Shown here piece after piece: positions 12,101 through 33,479 of a stretch of DNA of 64,000 nt. The DNA is from Megalobrama amblycephala (lineage: Eukaryota > Chordata > Actinopteri > Cypriniformes > Xenocyprididae): NCBI RefSeq assembly GCF_018812025.1, contig NC_063045.1, positions 56,261,457-56,325,456 of the forward strand. Reading direction: 5' to 3'. Under the pieces are notes generated by a model. That model had not been told where the DNA came from, ran no database searches, and saw only the letters and a list, made by a program, of their open reading frames with translations. The position numbers were made by a program, and so were the translations under genes. The stretch's first letter is position 1. Every line of letters starts with the position of its first letter.

Positions 12101-14659
12101 GGACATAGACGGTAGAGCCGTCGTCGCCCTCCTGGATGACGCAGCAGCCCTGTGCCAGAGTGGTGGGATACATGCAGTCCATGATGGTGAGGATCTGGCT
12201 GGCCTCCAGATGCTTCATGAAATCATTCTCCAGCAGAGCCCTCTGGATCAACTCTCGAGACCTGGGATGAGCACAGGGTGATGGGGATGAATAAAACATG
12301 TCTACCTGTTGCTAAAATATTAAAGAGGCCATATTATGGTCTTGGTTTTGTTTTGAGTTCTACTAGAATAGATTTTCATGCTTGAATGTTCAAAAAACAC
12401 ATTGTTTTTCACATATTTGACATTGTTGCAGCACCTGTCTTCCCAGTCTGTCAGTAACACCAAAGACCATAGATATAGAAAGACGGTTCACTCCTATTAG
12501 TTATGAATGAGAGAAACTTAAACGTGCAATATGGAGGAATAAGTCCCGCCTTTTAAAGGTGCCATCGAACTTTTTTTTTTTACAAGATGTAATATAAGTC
12601 TAAGGTGTCCCCTGAATGTGTCTGTGAAGTTTCAGCTCAAAGTACCCCATACATTTTTTTTAATTAATTTTTTTTAACTGCCTATTTTGGGGCATAATTA
12701 GAAATGTGCCGATTCAGGCTGTGGCCCTTTAAATCTCGTGCTCTCCGCCCCCTCCCGAGCTCTCGACTCTATCATTGCTTAAACAAAGTTCACACAGCTA
12801 ATATAACCCTTAAAATGGATCTTAACAAGATGTTCGTCATTCATGCTGCATGCATGCGTCGATTCCTGTGAGTATAGTATTTATTTGGATGTTTACATTT
12901 GATTCTGAATGAGTTTGAGGCTGTGCTCTGTGGCTAACGGCTAATGCTACACTGTTGGAGAGATTTATAAAGAATGAAGTTGTGTTTATGCATTATACAG
13001 ACTGCAAGTGTTTAATAATGAAAATAGCGGCTCTCTTGTCTCCGTGAATACAGTAAGAAACGATGGTAACTTTAACCACATTTAACAGTACATTAGCAAC
13101 ATGCTAACAAAACATTTAGAAAGACAGTTTACAAATATCACTAAAAATATCATGATATCATGGATCATGTCAGTTATTATTGCTCCATCTGCCATTTTTC
13201 GCTATTGTTCTTGCTTGCTTACCTAGTCTGATGATTCAGTTGTGCACAGATCCAGACGTTAATACTGGCTGCCCTTGTGTAATGCCTCGATCATGGGCTG
13301 GCATATGCAAATATTGGGGGGCGTACATATTAATGTTATGTTGAGATTCGCCTGTTCTTCAGAGGTCTTTTAAACAAATGAGATTTATATAAGAAGGAGG
13401 AAACAATGGAGTTTAAGACTCACTGTATGTCATTTCCATGTACTGAACTCTTGTTATTCAACTATGCCGAGGTAAATTCAATTTTTAATTCTAGGGCACC
13501 TTTAAGTAAAACAGACAGTCGCTGATTGATAAAGTCGTTGCGTCACTGCAGCTGCCGTTAGAGGCTCCGGCTCCCCTATAAACCCGAGACCTGCGCTTAG
13601 GACTGCACATGTGTATTGGCTCATCTAGCCTGAAAAATAAGCTTATTTGAGCATAAGAAACAATATTTATGGGACAGTTCACGTCAGATTTTGTTGCTTA
13701 TTTGAAATATGTTATTTAATTGTGAGTTTGCCAAGCAGTTTTTGAGATTTCAGGATTCCCCCATTCAAAAAGATAGGACTTGGTCTTGAATTCCCGAAAT
13801 AGCTGCCTGGAGGCATTGCAAATATTTCCTTTGACTTTCCTTGAGGGAAAGACTTTGGTAACACTCTGGGCTACGTTTCCCAAAAGCATCGTAAGCCTCG
13901 ATTGTAAGTTGATCATAGAATGGAGCCAATGGAGCTACAATCAACTTAGGCTTACGATGCTTTTGGGAAACGTTTAGTTCCTGTCTCTATGAAGCCCCTC
14001 CTTCTGAAAAGCACTGTGTGCTCTGATTGGTCAACTGGACAAGTGTGTTATTGGGAATGTCACGCCCCTTACTATAAGGCCGCGTGTCCACCAAAGCATA
14101 TTTAGCCAGCTGAAAATGCCTATCTGTGAGCTCTTGAGAGGGCATTTCAGCTTTTTTTTTTCAGTTGAGACGCTTTGTTGCTATGATTTTGAAAAAGCAT
14201 AATAGGTCCTCTTTAATAAGCTGTGGGGTGTTTTTCTTTAACTCACTCCTCGCTCTTGCTGTAGTTGGTCAGGGTGACGTGGGTGAGTTGATTTGGATCC
14301 AGCGCCGTGGGTTCGGCTGATATGGCCTGGCGTTTAGTACGCTGGGGCTCATCTGGTAACGCTGCTCCGATACCAATAAAATAAAATAAAATGCAAGAAT
14401 AAATAAAATGCAGCATGTGTCCATGTAGTTATTCACAGTCTTTTGACAGACTTCCCAGCTCACCTGTGATTTCTGTGGCCCCGGAGGGGTTGTGTGAGAC
14501 AGGGGCGGCGCGGAGACGGTCCAGCTCGCCCTGAAGCTGTCTGATGAGGTCATCTTTAGCGTCCAGCTCCAGCTCTAGCTCATCGATAAGGGCGTCACGC
14601 TGCCGCAGCTCCTCGATTTTGGTCTGCAGGGCAAACTGGAGGTCACGGAGAGTTCCCAT
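109..14659 (-). CDS. prkg1: cGMP-dependent protein kinase 1, beta-type (5' part; runs off left edge)
   Basis: cGMP-activated Ser/Thr kinase of cytosolic NO/cGMP signalling. Coding exons, 5' to 3' on the minus strand: 14464-14659, 14247-14352, 12095-12261, 11191-11304, 3863-3968, 3690-3753, 3508-3585, 3328-3422, 3169-3234, 526-600, 344-440, 109-248. All have GT/AG borders and matching phase (434 codons plus 2 nt). Exon 1 starts [19 protein letters not shown], the leucine-zipper N terminus of the PRKG1 beta isoform. Exon 2 carries the autoinhibitory segment [11 protein letters not shown]. cGMP site A shows [16 protein letters not shown]; site B shows [16 protein letters not shown]. Both keep the Thr after Arg that favours cGMP. 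The kinase domain begins at LSDF, with the nucleotide loop GVGGFSRVE and catalytic Lys in [10 protein letters not shown]. The rest of the kinase lies left of position 1. The third loop Gly is Ser. Teleosts have several prkg1 paralogues; which one this is (prkg1a, prkg1b or a prkg1-like gene) I cannot decide. The family call is firm. Confidence 0.93.
1069..2360. mobile_element. non-autonomous hAT-like DNA transposon, 1292 bp
   Basis: Terminal inverted repeats start TAGGGTTGCAAA at both ends and continue imperfectly for about 80 bp (left 1069-1150, right 2200-2360) with GGGAATTAAC-type motifs. The flanks 1061-1068 and 2361-2368 are both ATTGTGAT, an 8-bp target duplication as expected for hAT. 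The host array itself is rich in ATTGTGAT, so the duplication is suggestive only. There is no transposase; the interior is filled by two head-to-head copies of another MITE. Confidence 0.8.
1398..2016. mobile_element. inverted pair of an abundant interspersed MITE
   Basis: The left copy (about 1398-1735) is reverse and the right copy (about 1736-2016) is forward. Both carry the family core: the stretch around GATCATGTGACACTGA, then the segment around AGCAGCACAACAG. The same family recurs at 11381-11745, 20470-20775, 25647-26130 and 46463-46745. Its ends read like ACTAxxGTTCAAAAGTTT, so it looks like a short DNA element rather than a SINE. Confidence 0.7.
4690..5300. repeat. decayed interspersed element
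   Basis: AT-rich sequence with the stretches 4900-4960 and 4990-5050, which are recognisably related, in opposite orientation, to the MITE at 60594-61108 (shared words around GGATTGTGGGATATCAAAGG and ATTTACGCACAAACTGA). It is an old copy with no clear termini. The kinase intron from 3969 to 11190 otherwise holds no exon that I can see. Confidence 0.45.
6134..7135 (+). mobile_element. 3' UTR fragment of an L2-like LINE, with internal tandem duplication
   Basis: The segment from AAATCCGTTAAAGGATT onward matches the 3' UTR of the LINE at 54064-57811. It ends with the same tail, AAAGCGCTATATAAATAAA, followed by TGACT repeats (about 7112-7133). A segment of about 55 bp starting GTAGTCAACCG occurs at 6148 and again at 6347. 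A block of about 145 bp occurs at 6404-6550 and 6551-6694. It is a 5'-truncated, diverged copy. Confidence 0.75.
7924..8527. mobile_element. TTAA-flanked MITE, 604 bp
   Basis: Ends are AGGTCCCGTTTTACGTG on the left and the inverse of AGGTCCCGTTCTTCGTG on the right, flanked by TTAA at 7920-7923 and 8528-8531. It has no coding sequence. The TTAA target and short TIR suggest piggyBac-type mobilisation; family assignment is inference. Confidence 0.82.
8532..8903. mobile_element. TTAA-flanked MITE, 372 bp, abutting the previous one
   Basis: The left end AGGTCCTCTAAGCGAT is inverted at the right as ATCGCTTAGAGAACCT. TTAA stands at 8528-8531 (shared with the preceding MITE) and at 8904-8907. Confidence 0.82.
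9068..9756. mobile_element. MITE, 689 bp
   Basis: Inverted termini AAAGTTACACTATGTAAC (left) and the inverse of AAAGGTACACTATGTAAC (right), flanked by AAAT on both sides. The interior is non-coding. It lies in the same kinase intron as the two TTAA MITEs to its left. Confidence 0.75.
10320..11040. repeat. AT-rich low-complexity stretch with a TTTAA microsatellite
   Basis: T-rich intron sequence with degenerate TTTATTAAT words and a clean (TTTAA)n run at about 10626-10665. No genes are seen. Confidence 0.7.
11381..11745 (+). mobile_element. interspersed MITE copy (GATCATGTGACACTGAAG family)
   Basis: Contains the family landmarks CAAGGATGCATT, the AGCAGCAAATC segment, GATCATGTGACACTGAAG and the end-type sequence AAAACTTTTGAATG. 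It lies in the intron between kinase exons 3 and 4, about 80 bp from exon 4. Confidence 0.7.
12324..14212. mobile_element. TTAA-flanked MITE (AGAGGxCCxTATTATG family), 1.9 kb including a nested MITE
   Basis: Left end AGAGGCCATATTATGG; right end inverts to AGAGGACCTATTATGC. TTAA occurs at 12320-12323 and 14213-14216. It is split by the MITE at 12558-13501. Its right part holds a near-palindrome at about 13868-13974, whose arms share GTTTCCCAAAAGCATCGTAA. A reverse-orientation relative lies at about 41128-43960, and a fragment at about 60035-60240. Confidence 0.8.
12558..13501. mobile_element. TTAA-flanked MITE nested in the 12324-14212 element, 944 bp
   Basis: Left end AGGTGCCATCGAAC, right end inverting to AGGTGCCCTAGAAT, with TTAA at 12554-12557 and 13502-13505. 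It resembles a MITE that is very abundant in zebrafish-like genomes. Removing it rejoins host-MITE sequence that reads like the uninterrupted relative at 60035-60240. Confidence 0.82.
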
Positions 14660-14682
14660 CAGCCCGGGACACTGTCACCGCT

Positions 14683-15887
14683 GGAGGATTATGCATCTAT
14701 AAATGCAATAAAGAATTCAGTGAAACACCATAAAAAATTTAACTGCAGTGTTTGCAATGCATGTTTATTGATCCCAGAAAGAAATTAAGGTGTTACAGCT
14801 GCTGGCATCATGTGGATAGAGTTATGAATAAACTATACTGCAAAAAAGTCTTGTTTTAAAAAAAGATACATTTACTTGAGAAGCAAAATTACTTAAATGA
14901 CTGATAATAAGTCTTGTTTTATGATTTTTTTTTTTTTTAAATTAAAACAATAAGAAAATATTACCCTGCCAACAGGGTAAGAAAAATAATCTTGTTTTCC
15001 CTTTGAATTATGTTTATTATCCTGACACCATTGGCAGATATTTTACCTTGTAAAGCATAACATTTTTTCAGAAAGCATGATATTAAATATCTCATTTAAG
15101 TCATTTTGTTTATGTTTAGATATTTGTACAGGAAAACAAGACAAAAATACAGTCATTTTTTGCAATCTAAACAGAAATTGAAAAACCTAAAAAACAGTGG
15201 CTAGTAAAAACAGCAGCGTTATTAAGTCCATATTAAAATGCTTTCTTATTAAATACAGTTTTTCCGTCATTGAAAATTCAAGTGTAAAGTTGAATTTGAT
15301 GAATTAACATGAATTTTGCAAACTCTTAGTATTTGGTCTTAAATATTTATATAGTTTATGTCATTACATTTCTCAGTTTTACATTTTCAAAATCCTAAAA
15401 CTTTCAGTTTCAAATCCTAAAACATTCAGATGAACAACTGCACAGAGAAACATAGAGATGAACTGATAACACTTTATTTTAGTGTCCTTGTTACTGCACT
15501 AATAACAGTGAATTATGCATAATTACATGCAACTAACCCTAAACCAAACCATATTCCAAACCCTAATTAAATAATAAGTACATGTTGTTAATTAATATTA
15601 CTCAATAGTACCTAAATGTATAATTACACACCATAACACTGTTACATTTTTTTTTTTATGCCTACACGTTTAACACATTGTTTTCAAAATATTATAATCT
15701 TTCCTTTTAGTACTGAAGTGTAAAATTAGATACAATATAATAGAAAAACAAAATTAGAAAGGCTTAATTTTATTAAGATAATTAGTTTTCAGCATTCATT
15801 TTTAAGATTTTAGATTTTTCATAAAAGGACAAAGTTTTCGTTTAACTACAGCATGCGATAGAAGAGGTTCGGTTGCCTCTGACTTAC
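14683..15887. other. intron, no gene seen
   Basis: AT-rich sequence with decayed repeat fragments (for example 15475-15650, with TAACCCTAAACCAAACC). It lies between the first coding exon of the kinase and its presumed leader exon. No coding exon recognised. Confidence 0.5.
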
Positions 15888-15965
15888 CTACAACACAGAA
15901 GCTCGGAGGACTGAACAGATCCAACGCAGATGTCCAGTGAGAGACTCGGCTGCGTCTCAAGACCT
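15888..15965 (-). other. probable 5' UTR exon of the prkg1-type gene
   Basis: On the minus strand a good donor (GTAAGTCAG) follows position 15888. The first coding exon has its own acceptor at 14680/14681, with 21 nt of leader before the ATG at 14659. A non-coding first exon near here, divergent from lage3, is therefore likely. The upstream limit is a guess, since no transcription start can be read from sequence. Confidence 0.45.
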
Positions 15966-16711
15966 AGTGAGCTGCCTTGCCTTCCACACTACCTAGACTG
16001 CATTTTTGGGCATCATCGACGCGTCCACCCATGCGTCCAAAACGCGGCTTATGACCATTTCTGTGATGGAAGTGTGAAGATGCTGCAGGTCTGTGACTGA
16101 CTGTAGGTTTGATTCATTTGAACTGACCAGTGTTGTTGAGGTAAAATTTGATATGCTACTACTATTACTACCTATGTTTTCAGTTGCTCAGGTTTGTAGA
16201 TTTTTCAGTAAGGAGCTACTTTTATCAACAAAAGCATAGTGACAGTAAAGAGGCTTGTTCGAATGAGTAGTTTAAATTAATCGATTCAAAAAAAGATTCA
16301 ATGAGTCAGTGCGCGTTCTGGCCGGCATTTAAGTTTTTTCCTCAAGAGGAAACACAAAATCATAATATAATATTAATTACAGTAATTTAACAAAAGATTA
16401 AAATGTTAATGTTCGTACGCATTTCACACATTTAAATAACTTATCTTTACTTAATAAATGATTCTTGCTACTTTTTCCAAATTAATTTTATGTGTAGTAT
16501 AGATATTGATTTACTCTGAATTACATTTTAACAATGGTAATCTAAACAAAGCATACAATAATTACTAAACATATTAGATATAAAAATATTAAACATTAAT
16601 GTTGATATGTCCAAATGTGTCGAATGTTATTTTATGAAAAGAAGATTTACGTTTAATCAAAACTTGACGAAAATGCCGCTTTCAATCTAAAGCCAAACAA
16701 AACATGTCAAC

Positions 16712-17454
16712 ATGGCGGCTTGCATGAGTGAGAACGGTGCAGATAGAAAACTTGAATTGTATCCTTTTATTGTTGTTTCTAAATGTCCGAAAATATTCAT
16801 AATGACCATATTAAACTTTTCTTTTGTATCGCAGGATTTATTCCGACTTTTTCAGCTCTTAGCTGCTTGCACGGAGGGGTTTGATCAGGCACACTATCTG
16901 CAGCAGCCAAATAACTTAATAAAGTAAGAAATATATCCAAGTCCTGTTTCTTTAACTCTACAAAACACCAGCTTTTTAAAGGTCCCTTTCCCATCTGAGA
17001 GAGAGGCGACTATTGCCCTGCAGTCTTTATCTCCTGATCCTGAGCCCAGGAAAGGAGGAATCACTAAAAATCTGGATGTTTCAGGACAAACACTGTCTGT
17101 GTGAGTAACACGCAATCAACGATCACCTACAAATCTAGCGTTCAAAATAGTTGTCCTAATTTACATTTAGGTCGACACACTTTCCCACACTGGTCCAGTT
17201 ACCTGGTCTTCTTTTTATTTAAAGTGTCGTGTATTTGTGATAGACGTAATATTAAATTAACATCTATGTATCTGTGGTTGTTGAAATAAACTGAATAATT
17301 CTATTATGCAAAATCTGATTTTTGCTCATGTCTTTATAGGAGATGGACTGCAGATGAAGCCCGTATTCTTCGTGTTTCTGTAAGTTCGTTTTTGGACCAC
17401 TTGTCTCTAGTGATGGAAACCATGGATGCATTTGGACCACCTGTTTCACAATGA
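16712..17454 (+). CDS. lage3: LAGE3, KEOPS complex subunit (Pcc1 family)
   Basis: Small subunit of the KEOPS/EKC complex that makes N6-threonylcarbamoyladenosine at tRNA position 37; Pcc1-type proteins give the dimer interface with the Kae1-like subunit. Exons: 16712-16758, 16972-17100, 17340-17454 (291 nt, 96 aa plus TGA). Exon 1 reads MAACMSENGADRKLE. Exon 2 continues with FLKVPFPSERE and ends near LDVSGQTLSV. Exon 3 gives RWTADEARILRVSVSSFL and ends FGPPVSQ. The VPFP, LxVSG, RxLRxSVxxFLDxLSLV and FGPPVS signatures are those of vertebrate LAGE3. The human protein is longer only by its low-complexity N terminus. All junctions are GT/AG and the phases agree. The first donor (GTATCC) is weak by eye. 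The gene is head-to-head with the kinase gene and tail-to-tail with rab7. Confidence 0.92.
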
Positions 17455-17688
17455 CACTCTGAGACACAAATACAAGCATAAGAGGAGAAATGTGGATGCA
17501 GATGCTGTTTTTGCACCGTGTAATGAGGATGTCCAAGAGAAACATCTGCTACCATGTGTTGAGTATGGATGCGAGGACTCAAAAAGCACAATTAATGTCT
17601 GAGAAATGCAACACATCATCATAATGTCTTAAGGAAATGTTGTGTTAAAGTTTAGCAATGTAACAGAAGCCAAAACAGTTGTCATTTG

Positions 17689-17702
17689 AATAAAGATTTA
17701 TT
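17689..17702. promoter_or_regulatory. overlapping poly(A) signals for convergent lage3 and possibly rab7
   Basis: AATAAA at 17689-17694 lies 235 nt after the lage3 stop. On the opposite strand AATAAA is read from 17702-17697, so the rab7 3' UTR could end here, giving a UTR of about 1.4 kb. Another minus-strand AATAAA near 18268 is an alternative. Use of either is inferred. Confidence 0.5.
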
Positions 17703-17813
17703 ATTGGAGCATTGTTGAGAAAACAATACCGAGAGATGATTTAACAGTGTTCTAGGAAAGGTCTTGTTTTATAAAAGAGGGACAGATGTTGGTTTTTATT
17801 TGCAGACATCACT

Positions 17814-18146
17814 TAGGCTGCGTCCAAAATCGCATACTTCCCAACTATATAGTAGGCGAAAAACAGTATGTGACAAAAGAAGTATGTCCGAATTCAGAGT
17901 AGGCAAAAAGTACCCGGATGACCTCCTACTTCTGGCGAGATACTTAAGTCTGCATAAGATGGACACTTTACTATCCCGTGAGGCCATGGGAAAGGATTTG
18001 TGAATGGCAGTGAAGCGACGCTGGTAGGTCACATGACAATATGGCGAATGTAGTATAGAATGTACTTTTTTTTTTAGAAGTCGTTAAGTAATTACATATT
18101 CAAAATAAGTACCTATTTAAGAGTATGCAATTTTAGATGCAGCCTA
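17814..18146. mobile_element. MITE, 333 bp
   Basis: Inverted ends TAGGCTGCGTCCAAAAT and the inverse of TAGGCTGCATCTAAAAT. Non-coding; lies between the lage3 and rab7 stops and may be inside the rab7 3' UTR. Confidence 0.75.
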
Positions 18147-19152
18147 AGGTTTTAAACAAAATCACCTACAATACTGGTTATTTGAAATAAAGACGTAAAA
18201 AAAAAAAAATCACATGGATTCAAGGGTTGACAGGACTCTGATTTCTGCTTTCCTTCACATTTTGTGCCTTTATTGACCTACATGATTCATACCCATAATT
18301 TGGTCAATGAGATGAGCCGTTAGAAATGTCTACTATATGAACATTGAAATGTAAAAATAAGCTGTAAACCAAGAAATGAAACAGCATGAGGTCAAGACAT
18401 TAGTCATTAATGTGTTACATTCATACACTAAAACTGGGGAAACGCTTTCATTCAAGTGAAAGAAAACATGTTGCATGGTTAAAATGATTGCACTTAATAC
18501 TTTTCTGAGCTCCCAGATCCTCAAAACATTCATTCGACAGTCGACACCACCACCAAGGCATGCAGCCTTCCTATACCGAAGAAGGTACCGTGTATGTGAG
18601 CATCTTTAGGCACAAACTTTTTTCTTTCTGGCCTTGGCAGCTGATAAACTCTTAAACCATGCTGATATCATTAAATGTTGGGCTGTTTATTCGGTGTGTG
18701 CGTGTAAATTGTTTAGTTAAAGAATCGATTAAGGTTAACATATTAAAGAATTTGGCAAAAAAAAAAGGAATTACAAGGAAGTGTGACTGCTACTAAATCC
18801 TAAAAAAAAAAAAAGGCACGGACAGACATATAAGCAGGAGACGAGTCTGAAAGACTATATTCTGCATGGATGAAAGAATACACTATAGAAAAAAAACAAG
18901 ATGCAAAAAGAAAAAAAAATAATTTGTAAATAATAGAATAACTATCATGTTTCATCTCTTTCTCATAGAAATAATATCCTTAAAGGTAGTTATATTAAAA
19001 CTGATACTGTGACAGGGAGCGTCTATAAATTCCTAACAGTTCTTTACATACAAGTTTGGAAAAAGAGTGTTTTCTTCTGAACGCGGGATCGGTTTGCCCC
19101 GCGCTGGCTCTCCCCTGCGTCTCTGGTCCCCTCGGTCTCCTTGCGTCCCATC

Positions 19153-24394
<5,242 letters not shown>

Positions 24395-25087
24395 CCTTGT
24401 GGACTAAACTGTGCCTGAATAATAAAATAAAAAAATAAGATCAACTGTAGAAGTCAACTTAATATGTAATTACGTCTTTTAGTATGCAACGTCTGTGCAA
24501 GTGACATGCAATGACTGTGATTGCCAAACACACACATGTTGAAAAGGGAAGGTTGCTCTATGTCAGTCATGTGCCCAAGCGACAAATCTGCCATACTGCG
24601 TGTAACACAAGCCGTATCATGAATGTGAATAATTCTGTTTATCATTTATTGATAATAGAAAGATGCTTGGTGCCAAAAGATGCTTGGTGTCAACGTCAAT
24701 ATTAGCTTGCAATCCATGCTAACCATCTGCAAATGTCCTGTCAAATATGAAAGTGTCAGTGTTGAAGTATACAAGATATTTCTGATTTAGATTAATCTAA
24801 TAAAATAACCCCAAACCCGTCTAATGTTTTTAAACAATCAATTTAGCGTCTCAGTTTTTGTGCTAAAGCTATGAAAAGCTAATAAAAGCTAGTAAACATA
24901 CCGCAAATTTACCACATTTACACATTTGCGCTATATAAATAAGCATGTTTTGTACACTTAAAACGTTTAAATCTTAGATTTTATTATTTTAGAGCGTTTC
25001 AGTCAGAAACAGTTTCAACATTTTTTCACTTGTCACTTCTGCTGTGTTAGCGCAGACGGCTAGCATGTTAGCATGACAAAAACTCAC

Positions 25088-25230
25088 TTTCCAAGGAGAA
25101 ATCCCACCGTCGGCGCAACAATCTTCTGCTGTCATACAACAAAAACAACCAAACTCGACACCTCCGCCGTCTCTGATCAGCTCTGGACACACTCTTTGGG
25201 TCGGGTTGCGTGTTTTTGGATGGTTGTCAC
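25088..25230 (-). other. probable 5' UTR exon and promoter area of rab7
   Basis: The minus strand shows a donor (TGGAAA/GTGAGT) at 25088/25087, about 680 bp upstream of the coding exon, which has an acceptor and a 14-nt leader. The sequence here is GC-richer than its surroundings. The right limit is a guess. Confidence 0.5.
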
Positions 25231-25443
25231 GGTCAGTTCAGCACATCCGTGTGTAATAACGAGCCGCAAACACTCCCTCCCTTGACTCAGCTCAATACTC
25301 AACACCCTTCATGTTTATGTCTCTGTCTGAGCATAGTCACTGAGAATAAAATACAAACGTGTATTATGCATCTCTGTGGCCTGATGTTTATGTCTCATAT
25401 AAACTTATCTATCATTTTGAAAGTTTATAATGCACTGAAAACT

Positions 25444-25444
<1 letters not shown>

Positions 25445-25485
<41 letters not shown>

Positions 25486-25486
25486 C
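25445..25486. repeat. (TCTA)n microsatellite
   Basis: About ten uninterrupted TCTA/CTAT units. Confidence 0.95.
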
Positions 25487-25646
25487 TTTTTGATGTTTTA
25501 TCTTTTTCTTCCCTTCATATTATTGTCCATTAACACATTCATAATTTGCCTGGCAGAACTGTTCACTAATAGTATTTTGGGTTAAATATTTAACTTAGCT
25601 TAGCTGTTGATTTATTTCACTATTTAATATATTAGAACTTCTCTAG

Positions 25647-26130
25647 GGTCAGTAACGTTTTTTAAAAAAAAAGAAAAGAAATGGATACTTTTATTCAGCA
25701 AGGATGCATTAAAATGAACAAAGGTGACAGTAAAGACATTTATAACATTACATTACAAAATATTTCTATTTCAAACAAATGCTTTTGAAGTTTATATTCA
25801 TAAAAGAATCCTGAAGAAAATGGTTTCCACAAAATATTAAGCAGCATAACAGTTTTCAACAATGATGAAAATAATTAATGTTTCTTGAGCAGCAAATCAG
25901 CATATTAGAATGATTTCTGAAGGATCATGTGACACTGAAGACTGGAGTAATGATGCTGAAAATTCAGCTTTGATCACAGGAATAAATTATATTTTAAAAT
26001 ATATTCAAATACAAAAAAAGTTATTTTCTAATTGTAACAATATTTGACAATATTACTGTTTTTATTGTATTTTTATCCAATATTTGCAGCCTTGTTGAGC
26101 ATAAGAGAACCAAAACTTTTGAACTGTAGT
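25647..26130 (+). mobile_element. interspersed MITE copy, near full length
   Basis: Runs from GGTCAGTAACGTTTT to AAAACTTTTGAACTGTAG, about 480 bp; the ends are inversely related. It is the best-preserved member of the family in this window, between rab7 and wdr45. Confidence 0.72.
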
Positions 26131-26599
26131 ATATGCAATGAAAACTAATATTTTTGTCTTTGTAACAGTGTAAAATGCATTGATTTGATCATAAAGATCA
26201 TATTAGAAGTTGTACTATTTATTACATAAAAACAGGTTCAGTCCCAAATGGCTGTTTTAATCTTATAAATAAAGATCCTTAAAGTTTAAAGGACCTTATT
26301 CCTCAAGAGTAACAGCTCAACAACAGGACAAAGAATCATGAGAAATCACTCAAAAGTGTTCAAAGGTTGGACATCTCTGAAGGACAAGCAAATGATCACA
26401 GACTTTGAAACTTCTGCTTGTGGAGTGATAAGATCAAAGATTACAAGACATTTCCTCTCACAGACTGATTTTATATACATTTGATTATACAAGGCAGTAA
26501 TATAAACTCACAGAAACAAGCAACGGTTAGATTTTAACCATTAGAGTTCACTGTTAAAGTGACCACTATTTTACATTAGATAAAACTCAATCTCCAGCC

Positions 26600-33014
<6,415 letters not shown>

Positions 33015-33215
33015 GATGTCAGAGAAGAGTTCACCGCTGGTTTTCTGATATCTTCAGCAGTTATATGGTCTAGATCTGATCATCCTGGATGAGCAGAAGA
33101 CAGCGGTTTAACATGTTAAAGCTGCAATCACAATATGACTACGAGCTCAGAAACTCAGCACAGGTAAACAACTTCCTTTTATAATATAATCAGGTTGTCA
33201 TGACATCTCACTCAC

Positions 33216-33370
33216 CATTAAATATTTAAAAGACCCAACGAGACGATATACAAATAAATCAAAGTGAGTTTATAACGCTTAATGAAAATTTGATATCGGA
33301 CATTAGGCAATAACTGCACAGCTGCCAGACGCTGTTGTTGTTATTGTCGCTGCTCTCTTCCTGTAGGATG
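33216..33370 (-). other. probable 5' UTR exon and promoter area of wdr45
   Basis: A minus-strand donor GTGAGTG lies at 33215, upstream of the acceptor at 33084/33085. The transcription start is probably before about 33480 in the GC-richer stretch. The extent is inferred. Confidence 0.5.
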
Positions 33371-33479
33371 ATACGGGGCTGTTAACGGAGCATCACTGCC
33401 CCTGTCTGGACTGGAGGACAACGCAAGTGGCGTACGGGAGAGACCCTAATGGGCGGAGCTTAGCTTAGAGGCCCAGAAG

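Noticed and set aside
16797..16927. Extra lage3 exon after the acceptor-like GCAG at about 16833
   Set aside because: It would put unrelated residues before VPFP and ends in stop-rich sequence; splicing 16758 to 16972 gives the family pattern in frame.
25445..25486. Tetranucleotide run as a coding repeat
   Set aside because: The frame through it encodes only LSIYLSIY from the microsatellite.
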